Notes under the pieces: generated by a model
Told to the model about the DNA's origin: nothing
Seen by the model: the letters and a program-made list of their open reading frames with translations, nothing else
Databases searched by the model: none
Position numbers and translations under genes: made by a program
Origin: Lysobacter soyae
GTDB taxonomy: Bacteria; Pseudomonadota; Gammaproteobacteria; Xanthomonadales; Xanthomonadaceae
Direction: 5' to 3'
Assembly: GCF_019551435.1 (NCBI RefSeq)
Contig: NZ_CP080544.1
Span: 744,001-808,000 of the forward strand
DNA length: 64,000 nucleotides
Shown here: piece after piece, positions 1 to 9,347 of the stretch
Numbering within the stretch: the first letter of the stretch is position 1
Layout of the letters: each line of letters starts with the position of its first letter

Positions 1-47
1 GTGCCAAGGCGGCGATCGAAGCCGCTGGCGGCAAGTTCGAGGAGTAA
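1..47 (+). CDS. rplO: 50S ribosomal protein L15, C-terminal end only (partial)
   Basis: The window opens inside the final codons of a gene whose frame begins at base 3, reads [14 protein letters not shown] and stops at TAA 45-47. The Ala/Lys/Gly-rich tail and its position seven bases before secY match L15, which directly precedes secY in the spc ribosomal-protein operon. L15 is a large-subunit protein that helps organise 23S rRNA. Only 14 residues are visible, so the call rests on this tail plus synteny. Confidence 0.8.
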   Translation, partial: AKAAIEAAGGKFEE

Positions 48-54
48 GGGTCGG

Positions 55-1410
55 ATGTCGCGTAGCGGCAACGCCATCGGCGGCGTGGGCGGGCTCGGTC
101 AATTTACCGAGCTCCGTCAACGCCTGCTGTTCGTTTTGGGCGCCATGATCGTATATCGGTTGGGCTGTTTCATCCCGGTGCCGGGCGTCAATCCCGAAGC
201 CATGACCGCGCTCATGGACTCCCAGAAGGGCACGATCGTCGACATGTTCAACATGTTCTCCGGTGGTGCGCTTCACCGTTTCAGCGTGTTCGCGTTGAAC
301 GTGATGCCTTACATTTCGGCATCCATCATCATCCAGCTCTGTGCGCAGATCTTCCCGAGCTTGAAAGCCATCCAGAAGGAAGGTGAGTCGGGTCGTCGGA
401 AAATCACCCAATGGTCGCGCCTCGCCGCTGTGCCTTTGGCGATCTTCCAAGCCTTCGGTATCGCGGTCGCGCTGCAAAACTCGGGCGCAGCCAACGGCAT
501 TGCCGTGGTGTACAACCCGGGTCCGGCCTTCATCCTCACGGCCGTCATTTCCTTGACCGCCGGCACCATGTTCCTGATGTGGTTGGGTGAGCAAATGACC
601 GAGCGCGGCATCGGCAACGGTGTGTCGCTAATCATCTTTGCAGGGATCGTGGCGGGCTTGCCCAGTGCTGTCATCAGCACCGTCAAGGCGACGTTGGACG
701 GCAACATGTCGGCCATTGCCTTGATCGTGGTCGCATTGGTGGTGTTCGCATTCACCTACCTCGTGGTCTTCGTCGAACGCGGCCAACGCCGTGTCACGGT
801 GAATTACGCGCGGGCAGGGCAGTCGGGTCGTCGCGGTTTCAACAACCAGTCCTCGTTCCTGCCGTTGAAGCTGAACATGGCCGGCGTCATTCCGCCGATC
901 TTCGCCTCGTCGATCATCATGTTCCCGGCAACCGCCGCGCAATGGTTCGGCACCTCCGGTTCCGCCGCCACGCAGTGGATGCAACGCGTTGCCCAGGCCC
1001 TGTCGCCCGGTCAGCCGCTGCACATGATCCTTTTCAGTGCCTTGATCATCGGTTTCGCGTTCTTCTACACCGCCTTGGTGTTCAACTCGCAAGAAACCGC
1101 AGACAACCTGAAGAAGTCGGGCGCCCTGATTCCGGGCATCCGTCCGGGCCGTGCCACGGCGGAATATGTGGACGGCGTGTTGACCCGTTTGACGCTGGTC
1201 GGCGCTATCTACTTGACAGCGGTATGCATCTTGCCTGAAATTATGCGCACCCAATTGGGCACCTCGTTCTACTTCGGCGGCACATCGCTGCTCATCGTGG
1301 TCGTGGTGGTCATGGACTTCATTGCGCAGATTCAGGCGCATTTGATGTCGCACCAGTATCAAAGCCTCCTCAAAAAGGCGAATCTCAAAGGCGGCGCCCG
1401 CGGGCGCTGA
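55..1410 (+). CDS. secY: Preprotein translocase subunit SecY
   Basis: Channel subunit of the SecYEG inner-membrane translocase, which moves unfolded preproteins to the periplasm with SecA and inserts membrane proteins. The 451-residue product has about ten hydrophobic helices; FIPVPGVNP near residue 40 follows the first helix and leads into the plug, and TERGIGNG near residue 182 is a conserved SecY cytosolic motif. The start ATG 55 follows GGAG about 10 bases upstream. The open frame extends further 5', but those bases encode the L15 tail in another frame. It is cotranscribed with the spc operon. Length is normal for the family. Confidence 0.97.
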   Translation: MSRSGNAIGGVGGLGQFTELRQRLLFVLGAMIVYRLGCFIPVPGVNPEAMTALMDSQKGTIVDMFNMFSGGALHRFSVFALNVMPYISASIIIQLCAQIFPSLKAIQKEGESGRRKITQWSRLAAVPLAIFQAFGIAVALQNSGAANGIAVVYNPGPAFILTAVISLTAGTMFLMWLGEQMTERGIGNGVSLIIFAGIVAGLPSAVISTVKATLDGNMSAIALIVVALVVFAFTYLVVFVERGQRRVTVNYARAGQSGRRGFNNQSSFLPLKLNMAGVIPPIFASSIIMFPATAAQWFGTSGSAATQWMQRVAQALSPGQPLHMILFSALIIGFAFFYTALVFNSQETADNLKKSGALIPGIRPGRATAEYVDGVLTRLTLVGAIYLTAVCILPEIMRTQLGTSFYFGGTSLLIVVVVVMDFIAQIQAHLMSHQYQSLLKKANLKGGARGR

Positions 1411-1457
1411 CCACAGCATCCGAGCGGAACATCAGTCTCCGCCGGATGAAATGGGCG

Positions 1458-1546
1458 ACTTGCGCGGCTGTCCCGCGCGCAAGTGACCCGGTTCCGATGC
1501 GCACGCCAGAGTAGCGAGCGCGGCGGGGCAGCCTGCAAGGGCTGCC
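1458..1546 (+). other. Two hairpins in the secY-rpsM gap
   Basis: The 299-base gap between secY and rpsM has no gene that I can support. It contains a 9-bp perfect stem, ACTTGCGCG (1458-1466) with CGCGCAAGT (1476-1484), and a 7-bp stem, GGCAGCC (1527-1533) with GGCTGCC (1540-1546). The second is followed only by TTCT, so it is a weak terminator at best. Together they may separate the spc and alpha operon transcripts or form part of an alpha-operon leader; in E. coli, S4 represses translation through the mRNA around the rpsM start. The function here is inference. Confidence 0.45.
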
Positions 1547-1618
1547 TTCTGCCTAGGACCAGGTCTTCGCCGGAGCATGGGCACACTCCCCATGCCGGGC
1601 CGTCAGAACAGCGTCGGC

Positions 1619-1647
1619 TTCAATAAACCTCGGGACATTGCTATACT
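1619..1647 (+). promoter_or_regulatory. Candidate promoter for the rpsM (alpha) operon
   Basis: A -10-like TATACT (1642-1647) lies 17 bases after TTCAAT (1619-1624), about 60 bases upstream of rpsM. The same TATACTTG core occurs before the tRNA-Phe gene in this window, which supports a real -10 element. The -35 match is weak. An imperfect palindrome AGTTCTTAAGAGCT follows near 1666 in the presumed leader. Confidence 0.45.
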
Positions 1648-1709
1648 TGAACGTTTCCCCGCCCAGTTCTTAAGAGCTGTGCTTCAATTTTTTCGTTGGA
1701 GATCGCCTC

Positions 1710-2066
1710 ATGGCGCGTATCGCAGGCGTCAATCTGCCTGCCCAGAAGCATGTCTGGGTCGGATTGCAAAGCATTTACGGCATCGGTCGTACCCGTTCCA
1801 AACTCGTGTGTGACGCCGCTGGCGTGACCAAAACCACCAAAATCCGCGATCTGTCGGAGCCGGAAGTCGAGCGCCTGCGTTCGGAAATCGGTAAGTTCAT
1901 CGTCGAAGGCGACCTGCGTCGTGAAGTCGGCATGGCCATCAAGCGTTTGATGGACATGGGCAGCTTCCGTGGCTTGCGTCACCGTCGTGGCCTGCCGCTG
2001 CGTGGTCAGCGCACCCGTACCAATGCTCGCACCCGTAAGGGTCCGCGCAAGGCCATCAAGAAGTAA
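1710..2066 (+). CDS. rpsM: 30S ribosomal protein S13
   Basis: Small-subunit head protein that contacts the P-site tRNA and bridges to the large subunit. The 118-residue product starts [10 protein letters not shown] and shows the S13 helix-hairpin-helix segment [13 protein letters not shown] ([12 protein letters not shown] near residues 20-31) and the basic tail ending [10 protein letters not shown]. Start ATG 1710 has GGAGA at 1698-1702 with a 7-base spacer. It is first in the alpha operon, 15 bases before rpsK. Confidence 0.98.
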   Translation: MARIAGVNLPAQKHVWVGLQSIYGIGRTRSKLVCDAAGVTKTTKIRDLSEPEVERLRSEIGKFIVEGDLRREVGMAIKRLMDMGSFRGLRHRRGLPLRGQRTRTNARTRKGPRKAIKK

Positions 2067-2081
2067 GGGAGTCCATAGACC

Positions 2082-2471
2082 ATGGCCAAGCCAGCAGTTA
2101 AAACGAAGAAGAAGATCAAGCGCGTCGTCACCGACGGCATTGCACACGTGCACGCTTCCTTCAACAACACGATCATCACCATCACCGACCGCCAAGGCAA
2201 TGCATTGTCCTGGGCGACTTCGGGTGGTGCCGGCTTCCGCGGTTCGCGCAAGTCGACCCCGTTTGCAGCACAGGTCGCCGCCGAAAAGGCCGGTCGCGCT
2301 GCACTCGACTACGGTGTGAAGGCGCTCGAAGTGCGTATCAAGGGCCCGGGCCCGGGCCGTGAATCGGCCGTGCGTTCTTTGAACAGCGTCGGTTACAAAA
2401 TTCTCAACATCACGGACGTGACGCCAATCCCGCACAACGGTTGCCGTCCGCCGAAAAAGCGTCGCGTCTGA
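2082..2471 (+). CDS. rpsK: 30S ribosomal protein S11
   Basis: Small-subunit platform protein near the mRNA exit channel. The 129-residue product has a short Lys-rich N-terminus, then [19 protein letters not shown], and ends with the very conserved [17 protein letters not shown]. Length is typical. It lies between rpsM and rpsD with gaps of about 15 bases, consistent with one alpha-operon transcript. Confidence 0.98.
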   Translation: MAKPAVKTKKKIKRVVTDGIAHVHASFNNTIITITDRQGNALSWATSGGAGFRGSRKSTPFAAQVAAEKAGRAALDYGVKALEVRIKGPGPGRESAVRSLNSVGYKILNITDVTPIPHNGCRPPKKRRV

Positions 2472-2485
2472 GGAGTTGACAAGAC

Positions 2486-3115
2486 ATGGCACGTTATATT
2501 GGACCTACCTGTAAGCTCGCGCGTCGCGAAGGCGCCGACCTTTCCCTCAAGAGCCCGGCCCGCGCCCTCGATTCCAAGTGCAAACTGGAACAGAAGCCCG
2601 GCCAGCATGGTGCTACCGCCCGTAAGGGCAAGCTCTCCGACTACGCCACCCAGCTGCGTGAAAAGCAGAAGGTCAAGCGTATCTACGGTTTGCTCGAGCG
2701 CCAATTCCGCAATTACTACAAGAAGGCGTCGACCAAGAAGGGCAACACCGGTGAAAACCTGTTGCAACTCCTGGAAACCCGCCTGGACAACGTCGTCTTC
2801 CGTATGGGCTTCGCTGTCACCCGTGCATCCGCTCGCCAATTGGTCTCGCACCGCGGCGTGTTGGTCAACGGCAAGTACGTGAACCTGCCTTCCTACCAAG
2901 TCAAGGCCGGTGACGCGATCTCGCTTTCCGAACGCGCGCAAAAGCAACTCCGCGTGCAGGAAGCACTGACGCTTTCCCAACAGATGGATCTTTCTCCGTC
3001 TTGGGTTGACGTTGATGCAGGCAAGTTCTCCGGCGTGTTCAAGGCTGTGCCTGACCGCGGCGACCTGCCGGCCGACATCAACGAAGCGCTGATCGTCGAG
3101 TTGTACTCGAAGTAA
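2486..3115 (+). CDS. rpsD: 30S ribosomal protein S4
   Basis: Primary 16S rRNA-binding assembly protein, which is also the known translational repressor of the alpha operon in E. coli. The 209-residue product starts [16 protein letters not shown] and has an S4-type RNA-binding domain at about residues 98-160 ([31 protein letters not shown]). A hairpin in the following spacer separates it from rpoA. Length and N-terminus fit the gammaproteobacterial zinc-free form (single Cys at residue 9). Confidence 0.98.
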   Translation: MARYIGPTCKLARREGADLSLKSPARALDSKCKLEQKPGQHGATARKGKLSDYATQLREKQKVKRIYGLLERQFRNYYKKASTKKGNTGENLLQLLETRLDNVVFRMGFAVTRASARQLVSHRGVLVNGKYVNLPSYQVKAGDAISLSERAQKQLRVQEALTLSQQMDLSPSWVDVDAGKFSGVFKAVPDRGDLPADINEALIVELYSK

Positions 3116-3128
3116 TCCCCTTAGCAAA

Positions 3129-3153
3129 GCACCCCGGTCTTTGGTCGGGGTGT
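3129..3153 (+). other. GC-rich hairpin between rpsD and rpoA
   Basis: An 8-bp stem is centred on ACCCCG (3131-3136) pairing with CGGGGT (3146-3151), and it ends four bases before the first ATG of the rpoA frame. There is no U-tract, so it is unlikely to terminate. It may act as an RNA processing or stability element that tunes rpoA relative to the ribosomal genes. Confidence 0.4.
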
Positions 3154-3169
3154 CATGGAGACGCCATAC

Positions 3170-4168
3170 ATGTCGGCAATTGCCAACCAAGTCCTGCGCC
3201 CGCGTGCTCCTCAAATCGAGCGTATCACCGACCTTCGCTCGAAGGTTGTGATCGAGCCGCTCGAACGCGGCTACGGACACACGCTGGGCAACGCCCTGCG
3301 CCGTGTCCTGCTTTCGTCCATCCCGGGTTTCGCTGTCACGGAAGTGAGCATCGATGGCGTGGTGCACGAATACAGCACCATCGAAGGCTTGCAAGAAGAC
3401 GTGCTTGAAGTGTTGTTGAACCTCAAGGATGTCGCCATTCGCATGGCCAGCGGCGAAACCGCAACCCTGACCTTGTCCAAACAAGGTGCGGGCGTTGTGA
3501 CCGCCGGTGATATCAAAACGGATTCCAATGTTGAAATCGTGAATCCGGACCATGTGATCTGCAACCTGACCAAGGACACGCAGATCAACATGCAACTCAA
3601 GATCGAGCGCGGTTTCGGCTATCAGCCGGCTGCCCAACGCCGTTCTCCCGACGAAGACACCAGCACCGTGGGTCGTTTGATGCTCGACGCATCGTTCTCC
3701 CCGGTTCGCCGCGTGGCTTATGCCGTGGAAGCTGCGCGTGTTGAACAGCGCACCAACCTCGACAAGCTTGTGCTCGACATCGAAACCAACGGCACGATCG
3801 ATGCGGAAGAAGCGGTGCGTACCGCCTCCAACATCTTGATCGAGCAGTTGTCGGTGTTCGGCGATTTCGTACCGCGCCAAGCAGGTGCGCCGAAGCAACA
3901 AGCCGGTGGCGTGGATCCGATGCTGATGCGTCCGATCGACGACCTCGACTTGACCGTGCGTTCGGCTAATTGCCTGAAGGCCGAAAGCATTTACTACGTC
4001 GGTGAACTGATCCAAAAGACCGAAGTGGAATTGCTGAAGACCCCGAATCTTGGCAAGAAGTCGCTGACCGAAATCAAGGAAGTGCTTGCACAGCACGGCT
4101 TGTCGCTCGGCATGAAAGTTGACAATTGGCCGCCTGCTGGCGTTTCGCAGCACGGCATGATGGGGTAA
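3170..4168 (+). CDS. rpoA: DNA-directed RNA polymerase subunit alpha
   Basis: Core RNA polymerase subunit that dimerises to scaffold assembly and, through its C-terminal domain, contacts UP elements and activators. The 332-residue product has an N-terminal assembly domain (residues 1-235; [20 protein letters not shown]) and a C-terminal domain (from about 250; [32 protein letters not shown]). I chose ATG 3170 ([11 protein letters not shown]), which has GGAG at 3157-3160, over the in-frame ATG 3155, because family members begin close to the NQVLRP segment and ATG 3155 abuts the hairpin. It is the penultimate gene of the alpha operon. Confidence 0.97.
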   Translation: MSAIANQVLRPRAPQIERITDLRSKVVIEPLERGYGHTLGNALRRVLLSSIPGFAVTEVSIDGVVHEYSTIEGLQEDVLEVLLNLKDVAIRMASGETATLTLSKQGAGVVTAGDIKTDSNVEIVNPDHVICNLTKDTQINMQLKIERGFGYQPAAQRRSPDEDTSTVGRLMLDASFSPVRRVAYAVEAARVEQRTNLDKLVLDIETNGTIDAEEAVRTASNILIEQLSVFGDFVPRQAGAPKQQAGGVDPMLMRPIDDLDLTVRSANCLKAESIYYVGELIQKTEVELLKTPNLGKKSLTEIKEVLAQHGLSLGMKVDNWPPAGVSQHGMMG

Positions 4169-4243
4169 ACCCGTCGGCCCCGTTGGCAACGGCGGGGCAG
4201 ACCGGCAAGCCCACTGACAGATATTTGAGTAGGAATCACGACC

Positions 4244-4615
4244 ATGCGCCACCAGAAATCCGGACGCAAATTCTCCCGCACCAGCTCGCACCGCGAAGCA
4301 ATGTTCCGCAACATGGCGGCTTCATTGATCAAGCATGAGCTGATCAAGACCACTTTGCCGAAGGCCAAGGAACTGCGCCGCGTCGCAGAGCCGCTGATCA
4401 CCTTGGCAAAAACCGACGGCGTTGCAAACCGCCGCTTGGCTTTCTCGCGCTTGCGTGACAAAGAAGCAGTGGGCACCTTGTTCACCGTGCTCGGCCCGCG
4501 TTACACCAGCCGCCCCGGCGGTTATGTGCGCATCCTGAAGTGCGGCTTCCGCGACGGCGACAACGCGCCGATGGCGTATGTCGAACTCGTCGACCGCCCG
4601 GTTGCGGCTGATTGA
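4244..4615 (+). CDS. rplQ: 50S ribosomal protein L17
   Basis: Large-subunit protein near the exit tunnel. The 123-residue product begins [20 protein letters not shown] and contains the conserved [16 protein letters not shown] block near residue 32. ATG 4244 follows AGGAA (4231-4235). It is the last gene of the alpha operon and is followed by a strong intrinsic terminator. The gap from rpoA holds a short GCCCCG/CGGGGC hairpin (4177-4199) and nothing else. Confidence 0.97.
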   Translation: MRHQKSGRKFSRTSSHREAMFRNMAASLIKHELIKTTLPKAKELRRVAEPLITLAKTDGVANRRLAFSRLRDKEAVGTLFTVLGPRYTSRPGGYVRILKCGFRDGDNAPMAYVELVDRPVAAD

Positions 4616-4640
4616 TCGAATTTGCACAGCAGTAAATGGA

Positions 4641-4669
4641 AAACCCCAGTCAATCGGCTGGGGTTTTTT
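4641..4669 (+). terminator. Rho-independent terminator of the alpha operon
   Basis: A 9-bp perfect stem, AAACCCCAG (4641-4649) with CTGGGGTTT (4658-4666), has an 8-base loop and runs into T4664-4669. It sits 25 bases after the rplQ stop codon. It also shows that dsbB does not start at the upstream ATG 4636, which would lie inside the terminator region. Confidence 0.92.
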
Positions 4670-4683
4670 GTTATTGTGTCCGG

Positions 4684-5214
4684 ATGGACATTCCGTTGCT
4701 TCCAAAAGCGTTTCGTTCTCGCTGTTTGCTCGCTGCCTTCGCGTGCGCGGCGATGCTGGCGTATGCGTTTTATGCGCAATTCCAAGAAGGTTTGATGCCC
4801 TGTGCTTTCTGCATTTTTCAGCGCGTCTGCTATGCCGCATTGGGCTTGGTATTTCTGATCGCCGGATTGCATGCGCCGCGCCCGGGTAAGGGCCGCAAGA
4901 TTTACGCGGGATTGGCCGTGATCATCGCCTTGATCGGCGCCGGCATCGCCTTCCGTCATGTCTGGGTGCAGTTGTATCCGCCGGCCATGGCCATGTGCGG
5001 ATCACCGCTTGAGTTCATGCTGCAAACCATGTCATTCGACAACGTCATTCGAAAGGTGTTGACCGCGAGCGGCGATTGCAGCAACACCGACTGGAAACTA
5101 TTCGGCATGACCATGCCGGCATGGAGCCTGATTGCATTCCTTGGGTTCGCCTGTTGGGCGATACGCGCAGGATGGTTCACGCATGCACGCGATGGATGGA
5201 GACGTTTTAAGTGA
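4684..5214 (+). CDS. dsbB: Disulfide bond formation protein DsbB
   Basis: Inner-membrane quinone reductase that reoxidises periplasmic DsbA. The 176-residue product has four hydrophobic helices, the periplasmic Cys pair PC40AFC43 before FQRV, and the second pair C105 (MCGS) and C132 (GDCS), which matches the four essential cysteines of DsbB. ATG 4684 (MDIPLLPK) is preferred because the longer frame would start within the alpha-operon terminator. The stop TGA overlaps the GTG start of the next gene, suggesting translational coupling. Confidence 0.93.
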   Translation: MDIPLLPKAFRSRCLLAAFACAAMLAYAFYAQFQEGLMPCAFCIFQRVCYAALGLVFLIAGLHAPRPGKGRKIYAGLAVIIALIGAGIAFRHVWVQLYPPAMAMCGSPLEFMLQTMSFDNVIRKVLTASGDCSNTDWKLFGMTMPAWSLIAFLGFACWAIRAGWFTHARDGWRRFK

Positions 5215-6593
5215 GTTCGGCACACGCCGCGTCCGGAGTCTCCCCATTGCAAACAGAAACCACTTGGACGCCTCAGAGCTGGCACGACAAAGTGGCTTTG
5301 CAGCAACCGAACTACCCGGACTTGGACAAACTCCAAGACGCCGTCGACGAAGTGCGCAGCTTGCCGCCGTTGGTGACCTCTTGGGAAATCTTGTCGTTGC
5401 AATCGCAGATTGCCGAGGCACAGGAAGGCAAGCGGTTTTTGCTGCAAGGTGGCGATTGCGCGGAGATTTTTGCCGACTGCACCAACGATGTCATCTCCAA
5501 TCGCCTGAAAGTGCTGTTGCAAATGAGTTTGGTCTTGGTGCACGGCCTTCGTGTGCCCGTGGTTCGCGTCGGGCGATTTGCCGGGCAATACGCAAAGCCG
5601 CGCTCGGCCGATCTCGAAGTGCGGGATGGCAAGGCCTTGCCGAGCTATCGCGGCGACATCATCAATTCACCCGAATTCACCGAGGAGGCGCGTACACCGG
5701 ATCCGCGCCGCATGATCCGTGCGCATGCGCGTTCCGCAATGACGCTCAATTTCGTGCGTGCATTGATTGACGGCGGGTTTGCCGACTTGCATCACCCGGA
5801 ATACTGGGACTTGGCCTGGATGAAAGATTCGCCGCTGCTCGGCGAATACCAGCGCATGGTCGACGGCGTCCGTGATTCGGTGCAATTCATGGAAACGCTG
5901 TCGGGCCATGCTTTGCGCAACATGGACACGGTCGATTTCTATACCTCGCACGAAGCCCTGTTGTTGCCCTACGAAGAAGCGGTGACGCGGGAAGTGCCGA
6001 GGCAAACGGGCTGGTTCAACATGGGCACGCATTTCCCGTGGATCGGCATGCGCACCGCGGCCGATGACGGTGCGCATCTGGAATACATGCGCGGCATCCG
6101 CAATCCCATTGCAGTGAAGGTCGGCCCGTCGGTGACGCCGGACGCGCTTCGTCGTGTGATTGCGCGTTTGAACCCCGACAACTTGCCCGGTCGCCTCACC
6201 TTGATTCACCGCATGGGTGTGAACGAAGTCGAAGCCAAGTTGCCGCCGCTGTTGCGTAGCGTTCAAGCCGACGGCAGTCGTGTTCTCTGGGTGTGCGATC
6301 CGATGCACGGCAACACCGAGACCGCGGCCAACGGCTTGAAGACCCGCCGCTTCGACAACATTCGTGGCGAGATCGAACGTTCGTTTGATGTCCACGCCGC
6401 GTGTGGAACACGATTGGGCGGTGTCCATCTCGAGCTCACCGGTGAAAACGTCACCGAGTGCACCGGTGGCGCGCGTGCGTTGACTGACTTGGATCTGGAG
6501 CGTGACTATCGCACCACTGTGGATCCGCGTTTGAATGACGAGCAAGCGCTCGAACTTGCCATGTGCATTGTCCGCAAACAAAACAAAGCCTGA
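5211..6593 (+). CDS. Class II 3-deoxy-7-phosphoheptulonate (DAHP) synthase
   Basis: Catalyses phosphoenolpyruvate plus erythrose 4-phosphate to DAHP, the first step of the shikimate pathway. The 460-residue product is of the class II (plant/Mycobacterium/Xanthomonas) type: WTPQSWHDK at the N-terminus, LLQGGDCAE near residue 78, VRVGRFAGQYAKPRS near 119, and metal/substrate motifs VWVCDPMHGNT and LELTGENVTEC towards the end. The GTG start at 5211 overlaps the dsbB stop by four bases (GTGA). A 6-bp GC hairpin at 6601-6623 after the stop has no U-tract. Confidence 0.95.
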   Translation: MSSAHAASGVSPLQTETTWTPQSWHDKVALQQPNYPDLDKLQDAVDEVRSLPPLVTSWEILSLQSQIAEAQEGKRFLLQGGDCAEIFADCTNDVISNRLKVLLQMSLVLVHGLRVPVVRVGRFAGQYAKPRSADLEVRDGKALPSYRGDIINSPEFTEEARTPDPRRMIRAHARSAMTLNFVRALIDGGFADLHHPEYWDLAWMKDSPLLGEYQRMVDGVRDSVQFMETLSGHALRNMDTVDFYTSHEALLLPYEEAVTREVPRQTGWFNMGTHFPWIGMRTAADDGAHLEYMRGIRNPIAVKVGPSVTPDALRRVIARLNPDNLPGRLTLIHRMGVNEVEAKLPPLLRSVQADGSRVLWVCDPMHGNTETAANGLKTRRFDNIRGEIERSFDVHAACGTRLGGVHLELTGENVTECTGGARALTDLDLERDYRTTVDPRLNDEQALELAMCIVRKQNKA

Positions 6594-6678
6594 GCCGCAA
6601 CCCCGGCATTGACTTGCCCGGGGAGGGGCGGGGCATATCCAAACTTTCATTGACGACTTCAACCGCTGGCCACCGGGT

Positions 6679-7569
6679 TTGGGCGCCGCACTGCTGGCGC
6701 TGTATGCCTTTTTGTCTGTGTCGACGCTTTGGGCGTTCATCACGCGGCAGTCGGTTGAACTGAAACAAAAGATTCATGCCTGGTGGTGGTTTCTGCCGGC
6801 GGTCAGTCTCGCGCTGCTTTTCAAGGCCTATTCGGCCTGGGTGCTTGCTGCGCTTCTGCTGGCCCTCGGTGTGCGCGAGCTTGCAGCCCACATGCATTTC
6901 GCAAGTCCGGAAAGTGCGCGATGGCGGCATGTGCTCGGCATCGCCTTGTGCGTTGTGCTGGTCGCGCTGACCTTCCTGTGGCCGGCGGTCGCGCTGGCAC
7001 TGATTGCCTTGGCCGTGGGCTTGATCTGGCAAATGTTCCGCCGCCGTTTTTATCCTCCCGCGCGTGGGCGCGTGGGTGGAAGTGCGTTGGTGCTGATTGC
7101 CTGCGGACTGTCATTCCTTCCGACATTGCAGCGCGCCCTGAGCGACGAAGGCGCATGGCTCTTGTGGGTGTGCGCCGTGACCGCGCTTGCCGATGTCGGG
7201 CAATTTGTCGCGGGCACCGTGTTCGGCAAAACAAAAATTGCACCGGCTGCGAGTCCCGGCAAGACCTGGGTCGGACTCATCGGCGGGATCGGTGTCGCGA
7301 TGCTCGCTGGCATCTCACTCGGTGGGCTGATGCATTTGGCCGACATTCCCGTGCTTGCACGCTTAAGTGTTTTGATCGCCGTCGCCGGCTTCTTGGGCGA
7401 TATCACCTTGTCCGCCTGCAAAAGAATGCTGGCTATAAAGGACTTTTCCGCATGGATGCCAGGACATGGCGGCTTGCTCGATCGCGTCGATAGCCTGATA
7501 TTGACGGTCCCTGTTTTGTATCTCTGTCTTCTTCCCCTTCAATCCCTGTTCCCTGTTATCCGACCATGA
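6679..7569 (+). CDS. ynbB: Phosphatidate cytidylyltransferase (CdsA family, YnbB-like)
   Basis: Predicted membrane enzyme that makes CDP-diacylglycerol (or a related CDP-activated lipid) from phosphatidate and CTP. The 296-residue frame has about eight hydrophobic helices and, near its C-terminus, most of the CDP-diglyceride synthase signature (KR, then IKD, then PGHGGLLDRVDS). It resembles E. coli YnbB, and the downstream gene is YnbC-like, so the pair is in the E. coli order. The start is unclear: the only canonical start in the open stretch 6613-6680 is TTG 6679, with no good ribosome site; an ATT at 6649 would add ten residues (FNRWPPG region). The stop overlaps the next ATG (ATGA). Confidence 0.85.
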   Translation: MGAALLALYAFLSVSTLWAFITRQSVELKQKIHAWWWFLPAVSLALLFKAYSAWVLAALLLALGVRELAAHMHFASPESARWRHVLGIALCVVLVALTFLWPAVALALIALAVGLIWQMFRRRFYPPARGRVGGSALVLIACGLSFLPTLQRALSDEGAWLLWVCAVTALADVGQFVAGTVFGKTKIAPAASPGKTWVGLIGGIGVAMLAGISLGGLMHLADIPVLARLSVLIAVAGFLGDITLSACKRMLAIKDFSAWMPGHGGLLDRVDSLILTVPVLYLCLLPLQSLFPVIRP

Positions 7570-9347
7570 GTGCCAATCCCCCGATGCAACGCACAAGTAC
7601 TGAATCCGATTTCGCCACGTTCGACCGCATGCGTTTGGTTTACCGCACATGGAAACCCGTCACCGAACCCTCCGGTCGCGTCCTGATTTTTTTGCATCGC
7701 GGGCACGAACATTCCGGCCGCGTGGCCGCCTTGGTGTCGCGAATCGCCGGTCCCGGTGATTTGTGCTTCGCGTGGGATGCGCGCGGTCACGGCCGTTCCC
7801 CTGGCGTCCGCGGTGATGCGCCCGATTTCATGGCGCTGGTGCGTGATCTCGACGCGTTTGTGAAGCACGTGGTGCAAACCCACGGTGTGGACGTCGAAGA
7901 CATCTTTATCGTGGCCAATAGTGTGGCGGCGGTTGTCACGGCCACGTGGTTGCATGACTATGCGCCGCGGATTCGTGGTGTGGCGATGGCCGCGGCGGCA
8001 TTCTCAATCAAGTTGTATGTGCCGCTGGCCGAACCGGCCCTGCGTTTGGGCTTGAAAGCGAAGCCTGATTTGAAGGTGACGAGTTATGTTCGCCCGTCGA
8101 TGATCACGCATTCGAAACACGAAGCCGAAGCCTACGCGTCCGATCCGTTGGTCACACGCGATATTTCGGCACGCGTGCTGGTCGACCTTGCTGACACGGC
8201 GCGTCGTGTGGTCGCCGATGCGCACGCCATCGACACGCCTGTCCTGATGTTGGTCGCCGGAAAAGACGTGGTGGTCAGGACGGCACCACAGCGAGCCTTC
8301 TTCGATGCGTTGTCTTCGACGCGGAAGCAATGGCTGGAGATTCCCGAAAGCAAGCATGCGATCTTTCATGAGGAAGAAACGCAACTTGCGGATGCCGCCT
8401 GCCGGCATTTCATTGAGGTCTGCTTTGCCAATGCATTGCCCGAGCCGGCGCGTTACCTGGATAACGACCTCGAAGGCCCCAGCGCGACATTGCATGCCAC
8501 GATTGCTGCCGGGGTGAAACGCCCCGGTCTGTCGAACCGTCTGCAACGCGCCCTGTTGCGACGGATCGGACACTTGAGCGACGGGATGAAAATCGGTCTG
8601 ACACAAGGTTTCGACTCCGGCGCCTCGCTGGACTATGTGTACCGTAACCGTGCGTCCGGTCGATTCGGCGTGGGTGCGATGCTGGATCGCGGCTACTTGG
8701 ATGCGACCGGCTGGCGCGGTGTCCGTGTGCGCAAAGTACATACGCAAGCATTGTTGTCTGAACTCATCCGAACGGCACCACAAGGCGCCACGCTCAAAAT
8801 TCTGGACGTTGCCACCGGCTCCGGACGTTACTTGCTCGAGACCTTGGCGGGATTCAAACAGACCTCGTTCGACGTCGAATTGCGTGACATGGATCCTGCG
8901 AATTTGGCCGCCGCAGAGAAGTTGGCAACGCAGTTGAAGTTGGGCGATCGGGTTCAAATCCGCTATGTCCAAGCCGATGCATTCAATCCGCCCGAGCAAG
9001 ACGCCGATGCGTCATTGTTTGATATCGCAGTCGTCTCCGGCTTGTACGAATTGTTTCCCGAAAACGCACCGGTGTTCGCGTCATTGAAATCCATTGCGCG
9101 CGCCGTGCGTCCGGGCGGTGCCTTGGTCTACACGGGACAGCCTTGGCATCCGCAATTGCGGCAGATCGCGGAAACCCTAGACAGCCATTTGGGCGGCGCA
9201 TGGGTAATGCGTCCGAGACCGCAGAACGAGCTGGATGCGTTGGTACAGATGGCGGGTTTCAAGAAAACCGCCACCGAAGTGGGACCGCAGGGCATCTTTA
9301 CGGTGTCTGTGGCTCGGCGGATCGCAGACCCGCACGGCAACGGTTGA
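7566..9347 (+). CDS. ynbC: Bifunctional alpha/beta hydrolase and class I SAM-dependent methyltransferase (YnbC-like)
   Basis: The 593-residue fusion has an N-terminal S33-type alpha/beta hydrolase (about 1-290) and a C-terminal methyltransferase (about 320-590). In the hydrolase, Ser119 sits in VANSVAA, an elbow without the usual GxSxG glycines; Asp in LVAGKDVVV and His in ESKHAIF complete a plausible triad. The methyltransferase has a motif I LDVATGSGRY and the conserved TGQPWHPQL and ELDALVQ segments that I recall from E. coli YnbC. A substrate is not known; a lipid head group fits the context. It is coupled to ynbB by a 4-base overlap, and its 3' end overlaps the convergent ynbA-like gene by 50 bases. 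Confidence 0.88.
   Translation: MSANPPMQRTSTESDFATFDRMRLVYRTWKPVTEPSGRVLIFLHRGHEHSGRVAALVSRIAGPGDLCFAWDARGHGRSPGVRGDAPDFMALVRDLDAFVKHVVQTHGVDVEDIFIVANSVAAVVTATWLHDYAPRIRGVAMAAAAFSIKLYVPLAEPALRLGLKAKPDLKVTSYVRPSMITHSKHEAEAYASDPLVTRDISARVLVDLADTARRVVADAHAIDTPVLMLVAGKDVVVRTAPQRAFFDALSSTRKQWLEIPESKHAIFHEEETQLADAACRHFIEVCFANALPEPARYLDNDLEGPSATLHATIAAGVKRPGLSNRLQRALLRRIGHLSDGMKIGLTQGFDSGASLDYVYRNRASGRFGVGAMLDRGYLDATGWRGVRVRKVHTQALLSELIRTAPQGATLKILDVATGSGRYLLETLAGFKQTSFDVELRDMDPANLAAAEKLATQLKLGDRVQIRYVQADAFNPPEQDADASLFDIAVVSGLYELFPENAPVFASLKSIARAVRPGGALVYTGQPWHPQLRQIAETLDSHLGGAWVMRPRPQNELDALVQMAGFKKTATEVGPQGIFTVSVARRIADPHGNG

Noticed and set aside
1411..1709. rpmJ (L36) in the secY-rpsM gap
   Set aside because: No frame with the L36 CxxC pattern occurs on either strand.
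2393..4291. Long minus-strand open frame across rpsK-rpsD-rpoA
   Set aside because: It crosses three well-identified ribosomal/RNA polymerase genes and has His/Arg-rich composition typical of a shadow frame.
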